Origin: JAXLXE01 sp046328115
Lineage (GTDB): Bacteria > Chloroflexota > UBA6077 > JACCZL01
Length of the DNA stretch: 64,000 nt
NCBI GenBank assembly: GCA_046328115.1
Contig: JAXLXE010000001.1
Coordinates: forward strand, 806,001-870,000
Reading direction: 5' to 3'
Under the pieces are notes generated by a model. That model was given only the letters and a program-made list of their open reading frames with translations, did not search any database and was not told the DNA's origin. How positions within the stretch are numbered: position 1 is the first letter of the stretch; every line of letters begins with the position of its first letter. This document shows positions 8,030-16,642 of the stretch, piece after piece. The translations under genes were made by a program, and so were the position numbers.

Positions 8030-9592
8030 ATGCGCAAGGACGCCTCCCTCCAGTTCTCCCGCCGCAGGATGCTGCAGCGCACCGCGCTGCTCGTGGGCGG
8101 TGTCGCGGGATCAGCCTTCCTGGCCGCGTGCGGCAGCGGCGCTCCCGCGGGCCCGGCCGGTCCGGCCGGCCAGGCGCCCGCCAAGCCAGCGGAACCCGCG
8201 AAGCCCGCGGAAGCGGCAAAGCCGGCGGAGGCTGCCAAGCCCGCCGAGGCCCCGAAGCCAGCGGCTGACGCCAAGCCAACCGCCGCGCCCGTGGCTGCCG
8301 CAAAGACGGAAGCCAGCAAGGAGCGGGTGGTCATCCGCGACCATGACTGGATCCAGGGCACGCCCGGCCAGCCAAACGACTGGTACGACGGCTTCGTCAA
8401 GAAGTTCGAGGAGGCCAACCCCACCATCAAGGTGGAGCGCGAGTGGTTCCCACGCGCCGAGATGCACGCCAAGCAGCTTGCTCTTGCCGCCACCGGTCAG
8501 ATCGGCGACACGGTCCGCATCAACGTGGCGCCCGTGGTCTCCGAACTGAACATCAAGGGCTTGCTCTACGACCTCGACTCGCTCTTCAAGGACGACAAGG
8601 AGTGGATCGAGAAGGACCAGAAGCAGTTCTGGAAGGGCAACCTGGCCACCTACACCCGCGACGGCAAGCTCTGGGGCCTCCCCGTGGTAGGTCACCCTGG
8701 TGCCATCCACTACTTCATCAACAAGACGATGGCGGAGAAGGCCGGCCTGAAGATGCCGCCCAACGACGGCAACTGGAAGTTCGAGGACCTCCACGCCCTG
8801 GCCAAGGGCCTGACCCAGAGCTCCGGCGGCCGCACCACCGTCTACGGCGTGATCCCGCCGATCAACAACGTCACGGCGAACGAGGGCCTGGTGGGCTTTC
8901 TGCGCGCCTACAAGGGCGACCTGTTCGACGCAGCCGGCAAGAAGTGCCTGCTGAACACGCCGGAGTCTATCGCTGGGCTCAAGGCCATCGCGGAGCTGTA
9001 CAAGTCCGGCGCGGCGATGCCGTGGGCCCCGAACATCGACGATCAGCGCCAGGAGCTGTTCCTTAGCCAGCGCGTGGGCATCGTCATCCAGACCGCGTTC
9101 GCGGCCTCTTCGTGGCCCACGCTCATCACCAAGACCTCATCCCCGTTTGAGATGGAGGTCATCCCCAACCCCATCGGCCCCAGCGGCAAACACGCCACCC
9201 AGGTGTCGTCCGACGGCAAGGGCGTGTCCAAGTCCACCAAGAACCCCAAGGAAGCCTGGATGGTGCTCTCGCGACTGTTCACCAGCCAGCGCCATGGTAT
9301 CGAGCGGTTCGTCAACGGTCTTGGCAGCCCCGGCAGCCGCAACGACGTGTGGGACAGCGACGAGTTCCGCCAGAAGGCACCCAAGCTCCAGAACGTGGCC
9401 AAGAACGTGGTGCTTCCACCCTCCCCCGACATGGACCCGTGGCACCACCCGGCAAATGGCCGCTACAACGAGGTGGAGCCGGTGCTCCTCAACGAGTTCG
9501 TGAAGGTCACGCTGGGCCAGCTAGACGTGGAGAAGTACGCCGCGGACACGGCCAAACAGATCCAGGACATCCTGGACAAGCCCAACGTCTAG
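8030..9592 (+). CDS. ABC transporter substrate-binding lipoprotein, family 1 (carbohydrate type)
   Basis: Exported lipoprotein of 520 aa. The N-terminus has a twin-arginine-like motif (SRRRMLQ) and a lipobox (FLAAC, Cys near 35). A linker of repeated K-P-A-E units follows, and then the type-1 extracellular solute-binding domain. The ribosome-binding site GAGGAG lies 6 nt before the ATG. It is the first gene of an operon with two permeases and is driven by the promoter at 7892-7920. Family members mostly bind sugars or glycerol-phosphate compounds. Because aromatic-acid genes follow this operon, another ligand cannot be excluded. Confidence 0.92.
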   Translation: MRKDASLQFSRRRMLQRTALLVGGVAGSAFLAACGSGAPAGPAGPAGQAPAKPAEPAKPAEAAKPAEAAKPAEAPKPAADAKPTAAPVAAAKTEASKERVVIRDHDWIQGTPGQPNDWYDGFVKKFEEANPTIKVEREWFPRAEMHAKQLALAATGQIGDTVRINVAPVVSELNIKGLLYDLDSLFKDDKEWIEKDQKQFWKGNLATYTRDGKLWGLPVVGHPGAIHYFINKTMAEKAGLKMPPNDGNWKFEDLHALAKGLTQSSGGRTTVYGVIPPINNVTANEGLVGFLRAYKGDLFDAAGKKCLLNTPESIAGLKAIAELYKSGAAMPWAPNIDDQRQELFLSQRVGIVIQTAFAASSWPTLITKTSSPFEMEVIPNPIGPSGKHATQVSSDGKGVSKSTKNPKEAWMVLSRLFTSQRHGIERFVNGLGSPGSRNDVWDSDEFRQKAPKLQNVAKNVVLPPSPDMDPWHHPANGRYNEVEPVLLNEFVKVTLGQLDVEKYAADTAKQIQDILDKPNV

Positions 9593-9622
9593 GGAGATAG
9601 GGATAAGCGCTTTGGTGCTGGC

Positions 9623-10579
9623 TTGGCACTGACGGCGGCTGTGGGCCCCAGGCCTCGCGCGTCGAGCTCGTTTCGGCGCGAGGAGGTCTTCTGGGCCTAC
9701 GTCTTCCTGCTGCCCTGGATCATCGGGCTGATCGTTTTCATTCTCGGCCCGATGCTTTTCTCGCTCGTCCTCAGTTTCTACACCTATACACTTGGTCGCG
9801 ACTACGCGTTCGTGGGTATCGCGAACTGGGTGGCCGCCTTCACTCGCGATGAGCTGTTCTGGCCGTCCATCGGGCGGACCGCGCTGTACACGGCGGTCCT
9901 GGTGCCGCTGAGCGTGTTCGGCGCGCTGGGCACCGCGATGCTGCTCAATCAGAACCTGCGCGGAACCACGTTCTACCGGACGACCTTCTTCTTGCCCCAC
10001 CTGGCGCCGGTAGTCGCCGCCACCTACATCTGGACGTGGCTGATGAACGGCCAGTACGGGATCATCAACGAGGCCATCTGGCAGCTTGGCTTCAACCTGA
10101 CCGGCGCCGGCTGGAAGGGCCCAAACTGGTTCGGCGACCCGGCCTGGGCGCTCTGGTCGCTGATGGCCATTGCCCTCTGGGGCGCCGTGGGCGGCAATAT
10201 GATGGTGATCTTCCTGGCCGGCCTCCAGGGCATCCCCCAGGAGCTTTACGAGGTCGCTTCGATCGACGGCGCCAACGCCTGGCAGCGCTTTGTCAACGTC
10301 ACGATCCCCATGATCTCGCCGACGCTCTTCTTCAACTCGTTGCTGGCCTGTGTCGGCGCGTTCCAGACGTTCGAGACCGCTTTCGTGGGCACCAAGGGCG
10401 GCCCGGCCTACGCCACCTGGATCTACGGTCTGCACATCTACCAGCAGACCTTTGAGTTCTTCAACATGGGTTACGGATCAACGCTGGCGTGGATCATGTT
10501 CATCGCGCTGAGCGCGTTCACATATCTCCAGTTTCGCGCCTCGCGCAACTGGGTCTACTACGCGGGGGAGGGCCGCTGA
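9623..10579 (+). CDS. ABC transporter permease, UgpA/MalF type
   Basis: First membrane subunit of the carbohydrate-type importer, about 318 aa, with six hydrophobic segments starting FWAYVFLLPWIIGLIVF. The coupling loop is ELYEVASIDGANAWQRFVNV (EAA motif). The start is uncertain: TTG at 9623 or GTG at 9641, neither with a strong ribosome-binding site; a GGGAGATAGGGAT run lies 20 nt upstream. It follows the binding-protein stop by 30 nt, and its TGA overlaps the ATG of the next permease by one base. Confidence 0.9.
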   Translation: MALTAAVGPRPRASSSFRREEVFWAYVFLLPWIIGLIVFILGPMLFSLVLSFYTYTLGRDYAFVGIANWVAAFTRDELFWPSIGRTALYTAVLVPLSVFGALGTAMLLNQNLRGTTFYRTTFFLPHLAPVVAATYIWTWLMNGQYGIINEAIWQLGFNLTGAGWKGPNWFGDPAWALWSLMAIALWGAVGGNMMVIFLAGLQGIPQELYEVASIDGANAWQRFVNVTIPMISPTLFFNSLLACVGAFQTFETAFVGTKGGPAYATWIYGLHIYQQTFEFFNMGYGSTLAWIMFIALSAFTYLQFRASRNWVYYAGEGR

Positions 10580-11481
10580 TGGCACGCCCCATCGCCCAGG
10601 CCGCCGCCCCGTCGCTACCCACCACGTCCACCCGCGCATTCGAGCGAGCCCGCTTCCTCGTTGGCCGTTTGGGCTTGCATGCGCTGGCGATCGTCGTGGG
10701 CTTCATCCTGATGCTGCCGTTTTACTGGGCCGTCTCCAGCTCGCTCAAGCAGATGCACGAGGTCCGCCTGATCCCGCCCATCATCTGGCCGGACGTGCCC
10801 CAATGGCAGAACTACGCGGACGTCTGGAACGTACGGTTCTTCGCCGGCTGGTTCTGGAACACCGTGTTTCTGGCCGTGATCGCGACCACCGGCACGGTGA
10901 TCTCTTCATCGCTCGCCGGCTACGCGTTCGCCCGGTTCCGATTTCCCGGCAAGAACCTGCTGTTCAGCATCACCATGGCCACGCTGATGCTGCCAGGCTA
11001 CGTGCTGGTGATCCCCAATTTCCTCCTCTTCTGGCAGCTAGGCTGGCTGAATACGTATCTGCCGCTCACCGTGCCCTTCTGGTTCGGTGGCGCATTCTTC
11101 ATCTTCCTGTTCCGTCAGTTCTTCATGACCATTCCGATGGATCTGGATGAGGCCGCCCGCATCGACGGTGCCACCTACCCCCGGATCTTCTGGAGCATCA
11201 TGCTCCCCCTCTCCGGGCCGGTCTACGCCACGGCCGCGATCATCGAGGGCATCGCCCAGTGGAACTCGTTTCTCCGCCCGCTGATCGTGCTCAACAAGCC
11301 AGAGACGTACCCGCTCAGCGTGGGCCTGCGCTACTTCGTGGTCAGCCCCAACGACGGCATGCCCCGCGACCACCTGTTGATGGCAGCGGCCGTCATCATG
11401 ACGCTGCCGGTCATCGTGCTGTTCTTCGTGGGTCAGCGCTACTTCGTGCGCGGCGTGGTGATGTCGGGGATCAAGGGGTAG
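10579..11481 (+). CDS. ABC transporter permease, UgpE/MalG type
   Basis: Second membrane subunit, 300 aa. The ATG at 10579 overlaps the upstream TGA (TGATG) and is preceded by GGGGGAGGG; the open frame reaching back to 10489 is a shadow of the first permease. Membrane segments begin at LHALAIVVGFILMLPFYW, and the EAA loop reads DEAARIDGATYPRIFWSIM. There is no ATP-binding subunit after it. Such importers commonly use a shared MsmX/UgpC-type ATPase encoded elsewhere, which is the likely case here. Confidence 0.92.
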   Translation: MARPIAQAAAPSLPTTSTRAFERARFLVGRLGLHALAIVVGFILMLPFYWAVSSSLKQMHEVRLIPPIIWPDVPQWQNYADVWNVRFFAGWFWNTVFLAVIATTGTVISSSLAGYAFARFRFPGKNLLFSITMATLMLPGYVLVIPNFLLFWQLGWLNTYLPLTVPFWFGGAFFIFLFRQFFMTIPMDLDEAARIDGATYPRIFWSIMLPLSGPVYATAAIIEGIAQWNSFLRPLIVLNKPETYPLSVGLRYFVVSPNDGMPRDHLLMAAAVIMTLPVIVLFFVGQRYFVRGVVMSGIKG

Positions 11482-11545
11482 GAACACTCCCTCTGCCGTT
11501 GGGAGAGGGCCGGGGGGTGAGGGTCGGTAGCGTCCTCGACGACAT

Positions 11546-11597
11546 CCTCACCCAGCCGAAACCCTCAACTGGAGCACCGCGCCCAGAGGGACACGAG
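11546..11597 (+). repeat. Dispersed intergenic repeat, copy 1
   Basis: About 52 nt (CCTCACCC...TGGAGC...GCGCCCA.AGGGA) matching a second intergenic copy at 16581-16632 with roughly three quarters identity. Just upstream, GGGTGAGGGT (about 11515-11524) is a near-perfect inverted complement of ATCCTCACCC at the start of this copy, so a 10-bp hairpin is possible. It lies in the 207-nt gap between the importer operon and the dioxygenase gene. Confidence 0.55.
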
Positions 11598-11665
11598 TGG
11601 GTGCTGGCCTTAGTGGCAGAGTGGCCTCATACAGATGCGCCCGTTCGCCCGAGCCCTCCCCGCTC

Positions 11666-11671
11666 TATACT
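11666..11671 (+). promoter_or_regulatory. Possible -10 element (TATACT) before the extradiol dioxygenase gene
   Basis: TATACT lies 17 nt before the AGGAGG ribosome-binding site of the gene at 11689. The -35 region is poor (TTCGCC with a 16-nt spacer), so only the -10 is supported. The same TATACT hexamer occurs before other gene starts in the window (50899). Confidence 0.3.
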
Positions 11672-11688
11672 CCCCCCCAGGAGGCAGC

Positions 11689-12675
11689 ATGGCTCGCATC
11701 GTTCTGGGACTGGGTAGCTCGCACACCCCCATGGCCAGCACGCCGTCGGACAAGTGGTACGTGCACGCCGAGCGCGACAAGGCCAACCCTACGCTCGTCG
11801 CCATCGACGGTGTGGTCCGCTCCTACCACGACCTGCTGGAGCGCGCCGATCCGCGCATAGAGCGCGACGAGCTTCGACCGAGCGTCATGCGGGAGCGCTA
11901 CGAAGCAGCGCAGACCGCGATCCAGCGCCTGGAGGCCGCGCTAGACGAGGCCCGTCCGGACGTGATGGTCATCATTGGCGATGATCAGGGCGAGCTGTTC
12001 GCGCCGTCCCAGATGCCTGCCCTCAGCGTCTTCTCCGCCGACGCGGCCACCGTCATCCCACCGGACTACGAGGCGGCCGGCGAGTGGCTCCAGGTCTCCG
12101 GCTGGGGCTGGTACCCAGAAAAGACGACCAACTACCCCTGCCAGGGCGACCTGGGCCGACACCTCACGCGCGAGCTTGTGGCCCGGGGCTTTGACCTGGC
12201 GCTCTGCTCTGAGCAGCCACGGGGCACCAGCCTGGGCCATGCCTACTCCTTCGTTGAGCGGCGCATCATCCGTGACCGCACTATCCCCATCGTCCCGATC
12301 TTCCTGAACGGCTTCTTCCCACCGAACTGCCCCACGTCCGCCCGGTCGTACGACCTCGGTTGTGCCCTGCGGCAGGCCATCGAGTCCTGGGACGGCAACA
12401 GCCGCGTGGCCATCTACGCTTCTGGTGGAATGACCCACCTGGTGATCAATCAGGAGCTGGACCGGGCTGTCATCGCGGCGCTGGAGAAGAAGGATCGCGC
12501 GGCACTGACCGCCGTCCCGGAGCCGCTCCTGCAGTACGCCAACGGCGAGACCAAGAACTGGATCGCCGCCGGCGGTGCCATGGAGCACCTCCAGATGACG
12601 CTGGTGGACTACATCCCCGCCTATCGGTCACCCGCGGGAACCGGCGTGGGCATGGCGTTTGCCACCTGGCAGTAG
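11689..12675 (+). CDS. Class III extradiol ring-cleavage dioxygenase (LigB-like)
   Basis: Non-haem iron dioxygenase of the LigB superfamily, which opens catechol-type rings next to a hydroxyl group. The 328-aa protein begins MARIVLGLGSSHTPM, with the metal-binding His at 12. It then has IIGDDQGELF and the late motif SGGMTHLVINQELDR, equivalent to GGMSHQ in protocatechuate 4,5-dioxygenase beta subunits. The ATG at 11689 is chosen because AGGAGG lies 5 nt upstream. No LigA-like alpha subunit is adjacent, so it may act alone or on a gallate- or homoprotocatechuate-like substrate. Neighbouring aldolase, hydratase and decarboxylase genes suggest protocatechuate/gallate degradation. Confidence 0.83.
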   Translation: MARIVLGLGSSHTPMASTPSDKWYVHAERDKANPTLVAIDGVVRSYHDLLERADPRIERDELRPSVMRERYEAAQTAIQRLEAALDEARPDVMVIIGDDQGELFAPSQMPALSVFSADAATVIPPDYEAAGEWLQVSGWGWYPEKTTNYPCQGDLGRHLTRELVARGFDLALCSEQPRGTSLGHAYSFVERRIIRDRTIPIVPIFLNGFFPPNCPTSARSYDLGCALRQAIESWDGNSRVAIYASGGMTHLVINQELDRAVIAALEKKDRAALTAVPEPLLQYANGETKNWIAAGGAMEHLQMTLVDYIPAYRSPAGTGVGMAFATWQ

Positions 12676-12692
12676 CGCGGGGCTTCTACTCC

Positions 12693-12908
12693 CTACGGCT
12701 TCAGTCGCCACTGCCGAGGCCCAAGCACCTCAAACGTCTCGGGCAGCGCCTTCAGCATCTGTGCCACCGCCAGATCGACGAGTATTCGCGATTTCTCCGC
12801 GTTCCGCGGCAACGTCCGCTTGACTCGCGGAATCAAATGGCCGTACCGCCGCTTCTGTTCGTCCACGAACGCCAGCAACTCATCGACGTCGTACCGCCTG
12901 GGCATCAT
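12693..12908 (-). CDS. Small uncharacterised protein paired with a nucleotidyltransferase
   Basis: Seventy-one aa, basic and predicted helical, starting MMPRRYDVDELLAFVDEQ. I recognise no domain. Its ATG overlaps the stop of the nucleotidyltransferase-like gene by 4 nt (ATGA), so it is translationally coupled. Codon use matches the surroundings. It could be the partner of a two-gene toxin-antitoxin-like module, but it is too short for a HEPN domain and lacks the R-x4-6-H motif. Confidence 0.6.
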   Translation of the reverse strand: MMPRRYDVDELLAFVDEQKRRYGHLIPRVKRTLPRNAEKSRILVDLAVAQMLKALPETFEVLGPRQWRLKP

Positions 12909-13525
12909 GGCCCGCGATCCTCGTCGCCAGGCTCGGGCAGGGCCAGCACATCGTCTACCAATTCACGTCTGGCCAGGTCGCTCAAATACTGCAGATCCAG
13001 TCGCGGAATACCCGGTGCCAGCGTCCAAAACGCCAGCAGCGTTCGTGCCCAGTGCAACGCCGCCTCGTCATGCCAGTACTTCGCCGCCAAGAGTCGGTCG
13101 ACGATCAAATCCTCCACACCGATGATCCAGGCCGCCCCCACACCAGGCACATCCGCGGACGTTGCTCGATCCCAATCGCCCGGCGAGCCGCCAATCCGAA
13201 GCTGCTCACCCGGCACTTCGACCAGCAGGTCCAGGTCGTCGCAAACCCAGTAGCGGCCGTCGCGGCGGAACCCCAGCGACTCCAGGTGCTCGCCCACGAG
13301 CGCGCGATCCACGGTAACGAGGTCAAGATCAGCCGTGGCGTAGCCCCCCCGCGTGTACACCTCCAGCGCACTACCGCCGACCACGGCGACCCGTCCGCCG
13401 ACCTCGCCCAGTCGGGCATTGAGCCAGGCGGCCAGAATCAGCCGTCGCCGCAGACGGTCCGAAGTCGACCGCAGGAGCGCCAGGACATCCTCGGGCGACT
13501 CAACCGCCCGTTCAGCCACGGCCAC
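12905..13525 (-). CDS. Nucleotidyltransferase-fold protein (MNT/DUF6036-like)
   Basis: A 206-aa protein with an N-terminal helix followed by VAVVGGSALEVYTRGGYATADLDLV. This is the GGS-x(n)-D-x-D signature of the polymerase-beta nucleotidyltransferase superfamily. A second acidic strand CDDLDLLVEV could give the third carboxylate. The GTG start immediately follows the TGA of the aldolase gene with no gap, so translation is probably coupled. The small gene at 12693 overlaps its end by 4 nt. Such minimal nucleotidyltransferases act in antitoxin/toxin pairs or modify RNA or proteins. Its place inside a catabolic operon is unexpected. Confidence 0.72.
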   Translation of the reverse strand: MAVAERAVESPEDVLALLRSTSDRLRRRLILAAWLNARLGEVGGRVAVVGGSALEVYTRGGYATADLDLVTVDRALVGEHLESLGFRRDGRYWVCDDLDLLVEVPGEQLRIGGSPGDWDRATSADVPGVGAAWIIGVEDLIVDRLLAAKYWHDEAALHWARTLLAFWTLAPGIPRLDLQYLSDLARRELVDDVLALPEPGDEDRGP

Positions 13526-14392
13526 TCACCGACCGGCCAGCGAGCGACCCTTCTGCAGACCGGCGTGTGACAGCGTGGGGCGCGGCATCAGCCAGCGGAA
13601 ACCCTGCTGGAGTATCCCCTCCACGTTGTTCGTGTCCACGTGCGGGTGGCCGACCGGCACGCCGTGCGCCTTACACACGGCCACCACTTCGGCGATGGCG
13701 GACACTACGTTGGGGTGCTCGTACTGGCGCGGCACGCCAAGCTCCTGCGACAGGTCGCCCTCGCCGATCAGCACCACGCCAATGCCGGGCACCTGCTGCA
13801 GCATCTTCGGCAGGTTCTTGATAGCGGTCACGTCCTCGATCATGATGCCCACGATGATCTCACCCTCGGGCGCCAGAGGCCAGACGTCCGCCTTGCGGTA
13901 GTACTCCTGCTGGCCGAGCCCCCAGTAGCGGGCGGCGGCGGCGGGAGCGTCGCCGCGGATGCCGGCCGGCTCGTAGTGGGGCGCGTTCGGCAGACGCGGG
14001 TAGCGGCAGGCCGCGACGGCGTTGCGCGCCTCGTCCACCGTACTCACGTGCGGCCAGATCACCCCGTACACCCCGATGTCCAGGACCTGCTTGGCGATCC
14101 ACTGGTTCATCTCGTTGCCATTCGGCGGGATTCGCACCATCGGCGTGACCTTCGGCGCCAGGCTGCCGCTGTCCGCGATCTGCTTGCGCGAGAGCATGTA
14201 TTGCAAGCAATCCTTGAGCGTTCGAATGTCGTAGGGGTTGTGCTCCATCTCGAAGACGACGCCGTCGTAATCGGCATCGGACAGCGCCGTGGCGGTTCCC
14301 ACGTCCGCGCTGGCGAACGTGACGAATGCCGGCTGGTTCGACTCGAGCGCTCGAATAACGCCGTTGAGACGTGGGGGCTGGGAGTCGCTCAT
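13526..14392 (-). CDS. HpcH/HpaI-family class II aldolase
   Basis: Metal-dependent aldolase of 288 aa that cleaves 4-hydroxy-2-oxo acids to pyruvate (or oxaloacetate) plus an aldehyde or oxo acid. GVVFEMEHNPYDIRTL contains the catalytic His. The metal ligands are in GIMIEDVTAI (Glu) and VLIGEGDLSQELG (Asp), and VTPMVRIPPN gives the phosphate/pyruvate-binding Arg strand. The ATG at 14392 has GAGG 8 nt upstream; the longer frame to 14440 lacks this. It is divergent from the decarboxylase-like gene at 14539. In context it is a candidate for the terminal aldolase of a protocatechuate 4,5-cleavage-type pathway, though the canonical LigK/GalC aldolase belongs to another family. Confidence 0.85.
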   Translation of the reverse strand: MSDSQPPRLNGVIRALESNQPAFVTFASADVGTATALSDADYDGVVFEMEHNPYDIRTLKDCLQYMLSRKQIADSGSLAPKVTPMVRIPPNGNEMNQWIAKQVLDIGVYGVIWPHVSTVDEARNAVAACRYPRLPNAPHYEPAGIRGDAPAAAARYWGLGQQEYYRKADVWPLAPEGEIIVGIMIEDVTAIKNLPKMLQQVPGIGVVLIGEGDLSQELGVPRQYEHPNVVSAIAEVVAVCKAHGVPVGHPHVDTNNVEGILQQGFRWLMPRPTLSHAGLQKGRSLAGR

Positions 14393-14538
14393 CCGTCGCA
14401 CCTCATGAAGCGTGGCGGGGCCGCCGATCGACGCTGGCACCCGGTTGCCGCTGGCAAGACCACGAGGATAGCATCTCGCCCATCGCCCGGGCAGGGGGGA
14501 CTGAGAGCCCGCCCGGGCCCGCTGGGAGGGGCAGCCAG

Positions 14539-15483
14539 ATGACCGACCTGCTCACCTTGCGCACCGCGATCGGCAGCTATCCCCACACCGCCGCCGTCAA
14601 GGCCGGCCAGATCGCCTCTGATCGCGTCGCGCTCCAGCACGTCGAGGTGGACCCGATCAACCGAGCGTTCCGACGGATGATCCGAGACGCTGAGTTTGAG
14701 CTGAGCGAGATGGCCATCACCACGCACGCCATCGCGCACTCGTTCGACAAGCCTTACGTCGCGCTGCCGATCGTGGTGTTCAGGGGCTTTCCGCACGCGT
14801 CCATCGCCTGCCGCGACGATGGCTCCATCCGTGGCCCGAAGGACCTGGAGGGACGGAAGATCGGCGTGAGAGCGTACTCCCAGACCACCGGAGCGTGGGT
14901 ACGGGGCGTGCTGGCGAGCGACTACGGCGTCGAGCTTGACCGCCTCGGGTGGGTGGTCCAGGAAGGCTCGCACGTAGCCGAATACGTTGACCCGCCGAAC
15001 GTGGAGCTCACGTCGCCCGACCGTTCGCTGGAGGCGCTGCTCGAGGCGCGCGAGGTGGACGCGATCGTCGCCGTCAACGCTGCCCACGTGCCCGGGCTCC
15101 AGCCGGTGATCCCAGATCCCGACGCGGCCGCCATAGCGTGGTTCAAGCGTACGGGCGTCTACCCCATCAACCACCTCCTGGTGATTCGACGCGACATCGC
15201 GGCGGCCAATCCGTGGCTGGCAGCCGAAGTGACGCGCATCTTCATGGAGGCCAAGAACCAGACGCTGAGACGTTTGAGTCGCCAGGGTGCCAGCACATTG
15301 GCGGAGAAGGCGCTGGTCCGCCAGATGGCGACCATCGGCGCGGATCCGCTGCCGTACGATCTTAACGCGAACCGCCCGGCGGTGGAGATGCTTACCCGCT
15401 TCGCGTTCGAACAACGGCTCACACCGCGGAAGTGCTCGGTGGAGGAGCTGTTCGACCCCGCGAGCCTGACACCCGCCAGTTGA
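14539..15483 (+). CDS. 4,5-dihydroxyphthalate decarboxylase-like protein (NMT1/periplasmic-binding fold)
   Basis: The 314-aa protein has no signal peptide and a type-2 periplasmic-binding-protein fold. The stretch FELSEMAITTHAIAHSFDKPY, then IRGPKDLEGRKIGVRAYSQTTG and YPINHLLVIRRDIA, resembles Pht5-type 4,5-dihydroxyphthalate decarboxylases, which convert dihydroxyphthalate to protocatechuate. The ATG at 14539 follows GGGAGGGG by about 8 nt. A LigJ-like hydratase lies 43 nt downstream on the same strand, and a phthalate-type Rieske oxygenase is nearby, which supports the assignment. Many relatives are annotated only as ABC substrate-binding proteins, so the catalytic role is inferred from context. 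Confidence 0.75.
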   Translation: MTDLLTLRTAIGSYPHTAAVKAGQIASDRVALQHVEVDPINRAFRRMIRDAEFELSEMAITTHAIAHSFDKPYVALPIVVFRGFPHASIACRDDGSIRGPKDLEGRKIGVRAYSQTTGAWVRGVLASDYGVELDRLGWVVQEGSHVAEYVDPPNVELTSPDRSLEALLEAREVDAIVAVNAAHVPGLQPVIPDPDAAAIAWFKRTGVYPINHLLVIRRDIAAANPWLAAEVTRIFMEAKNQTLRRLSRQGASTLAEKALVRQMATIGADPLPYDLNANRPAVEMLTRFAFEQRLTPRKCSVEELFDPASLTPAS

Positions 15484-15526
15484 CCGACAGTTCGCCCGCG
15501 CCCCAGACGATGCGAGTGAGGTTGCC

Positions 15527-16525
15527 ATGATCATCGACGTCCACGGCCACTACACCCAGGCCCCGCCGGAGCTAGACGCCTACCGTGGGCTCCAGTTCTC
15601 ACGGATGAACAAGCCCACCAAGGGACGGCTCAACATCAGCGACGAGCAGATCGTCCAGTCGCTCCAGGGCAACCTCCGACAGATGCGCGAGCGCGGCATC
15701 GACGCCATCCTGTTCTCCCCCCGCGCGTCCGGCATGGGCCACGACGTCGGCACCGAGCTGGTGAGCCGCTACTGGACGGAGATCAACAACGACCTCATTT
15801 CACGGGTCTGCAAGCTCTTCCCAGGGGTGATTTTCCCGGTTTGCCAGCTACCCCAGTCGCCCGGGGTGAGCCCCAAGAACTGCATCCCGGAGCTGGAGCG
15901 CTGCGTCAAGGAGATGGGCTTCATCGGCTGCAACATCAACCCGGACGCCTCAGGCGGGATGACCCCGCTTACGCCCTCACTTGGCAGCGAATGGTGGTAC
16001 CCGCTCTACGAGAAGATGGTGGAGCTGGACGTGCCGGGCATGATCCACGCCAGCTCAACCCAGCACCCGGCCCAACACCTCAACGGCTCCCACTACACCA
16101 ACCAGGACAATGCCGCCGTGGTGGAGCTCTGCAACTCGCGCGTGTTCGAAGACTTCCCGACCCTCCGCCTGATCGTCCCCCACGGCGGCGGTGCAGTCCC
16201 CTATCAGTTCAACCGACACCGCGCCCTCCACACGCTGGAAGGCCGGCGCCCCTTCGAAGAGGTGGTCAAGCACCTGTACTTCGATATGGCGCTGTACGAC
16301 GTGGACGCCATGGAGATGCTGATCAAGAAGATCGGCGTGGACAACATCATGTTCGCCACCGAGATGTTTGGTACAGCCAAGTCCATTGACCCGCTCACCG
16401 GCCGCGGCTTCGACGACACGGTGGACATGGTGAAGTCCATTTCGTGGCTGACGGACGAGGACCGCTACAAGCTCTTCGAGGGCAACGCCAGAAAGGTCTA
16501 TCCGCGGGCGAAGTGGCCGGCGTAG
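15527..16525 (+). CDS. ligJ: 4-oxalomesaconate hydratase-like amidohydrolase (LigJ type)
   Basis: Amidohydrolase-superfamily enzyme of 332 aa. The N-terminus MIIDVHGHYTQAP with the D-x-H-x-H metal motif is the distinctive LigJ form. It continues with LIVPHGGGAVPYQFNRHRA, IMFATEMFGTAKSIDP and the C-terminal FEGNARKVYPR. All of these are hallmarks of 4-oxalomesaconate hydratases, which hydrate the ring-cleavage product to 4-carboxy-4-hydroxy-2-oxoadipate. GAGG lies about 6 nt before the ATG. It sits downstream of the decarboxylase-like gene in the same direction, in a cluster that also has a LigB-like dioxygenase and an aldolase. Confidence 0.82.
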   Translation: MIIDVHGHYTQAPPELDAYRGLQFSRMNKPTKGRLNISDEQIVQSLQGNLRQMRERGIDAILFSPRASGMGHDVGTELVSRYWTEINNDLISRVCKLFPGVIFPVCQLPQSPGVSPKNCIPELERCVKEMGFIGCNINPDASGGMTPLTPSLGSEWWYPLYEKMVELDVPGMIHASSTQHPAQHLNGSHYTNQDNAAVVELCNSRVFEDFPTLRLIVPHGGGAVPYQFNRHRALHTLEGRRPFEEVVKHLYFDMALYDVDAMEMLIKKIGVDNIMFATEMFGTAKSIDPLTGRGFDDTVDMVKSISWLTDEDRYKLFEGNARKVYPRAKWPA

Positions 16526-16580
16526 CCCCCTCGCCCAGAAGCGAGCGGACGTAAGTGCCTCATGAGACACATGGCTACAC

Positions 16581-16632
16581 CCTCACCCATCCGCTCACGC
16601 TCACTGGAGCGTCGCGCCCAAAGGGAGAGGAG
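16581..16632 (+). repeat. Dispersed intergenic repeat, copy 2
   Basis: Homologous to the element at 11546-11597; shared blocks include CCTCACCCA, a central TGGAGC and GCGCCCA followed by AGGGA. It occupies the gap between the convergent LigJ-like gene and the zinc-ribbon gene. Both copies flank the ring-cleavage genes in the same orientation. It has no coding capacity. Confidence 0.55.
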
Positions 16633-16642
16633 CTTTGTGTCG

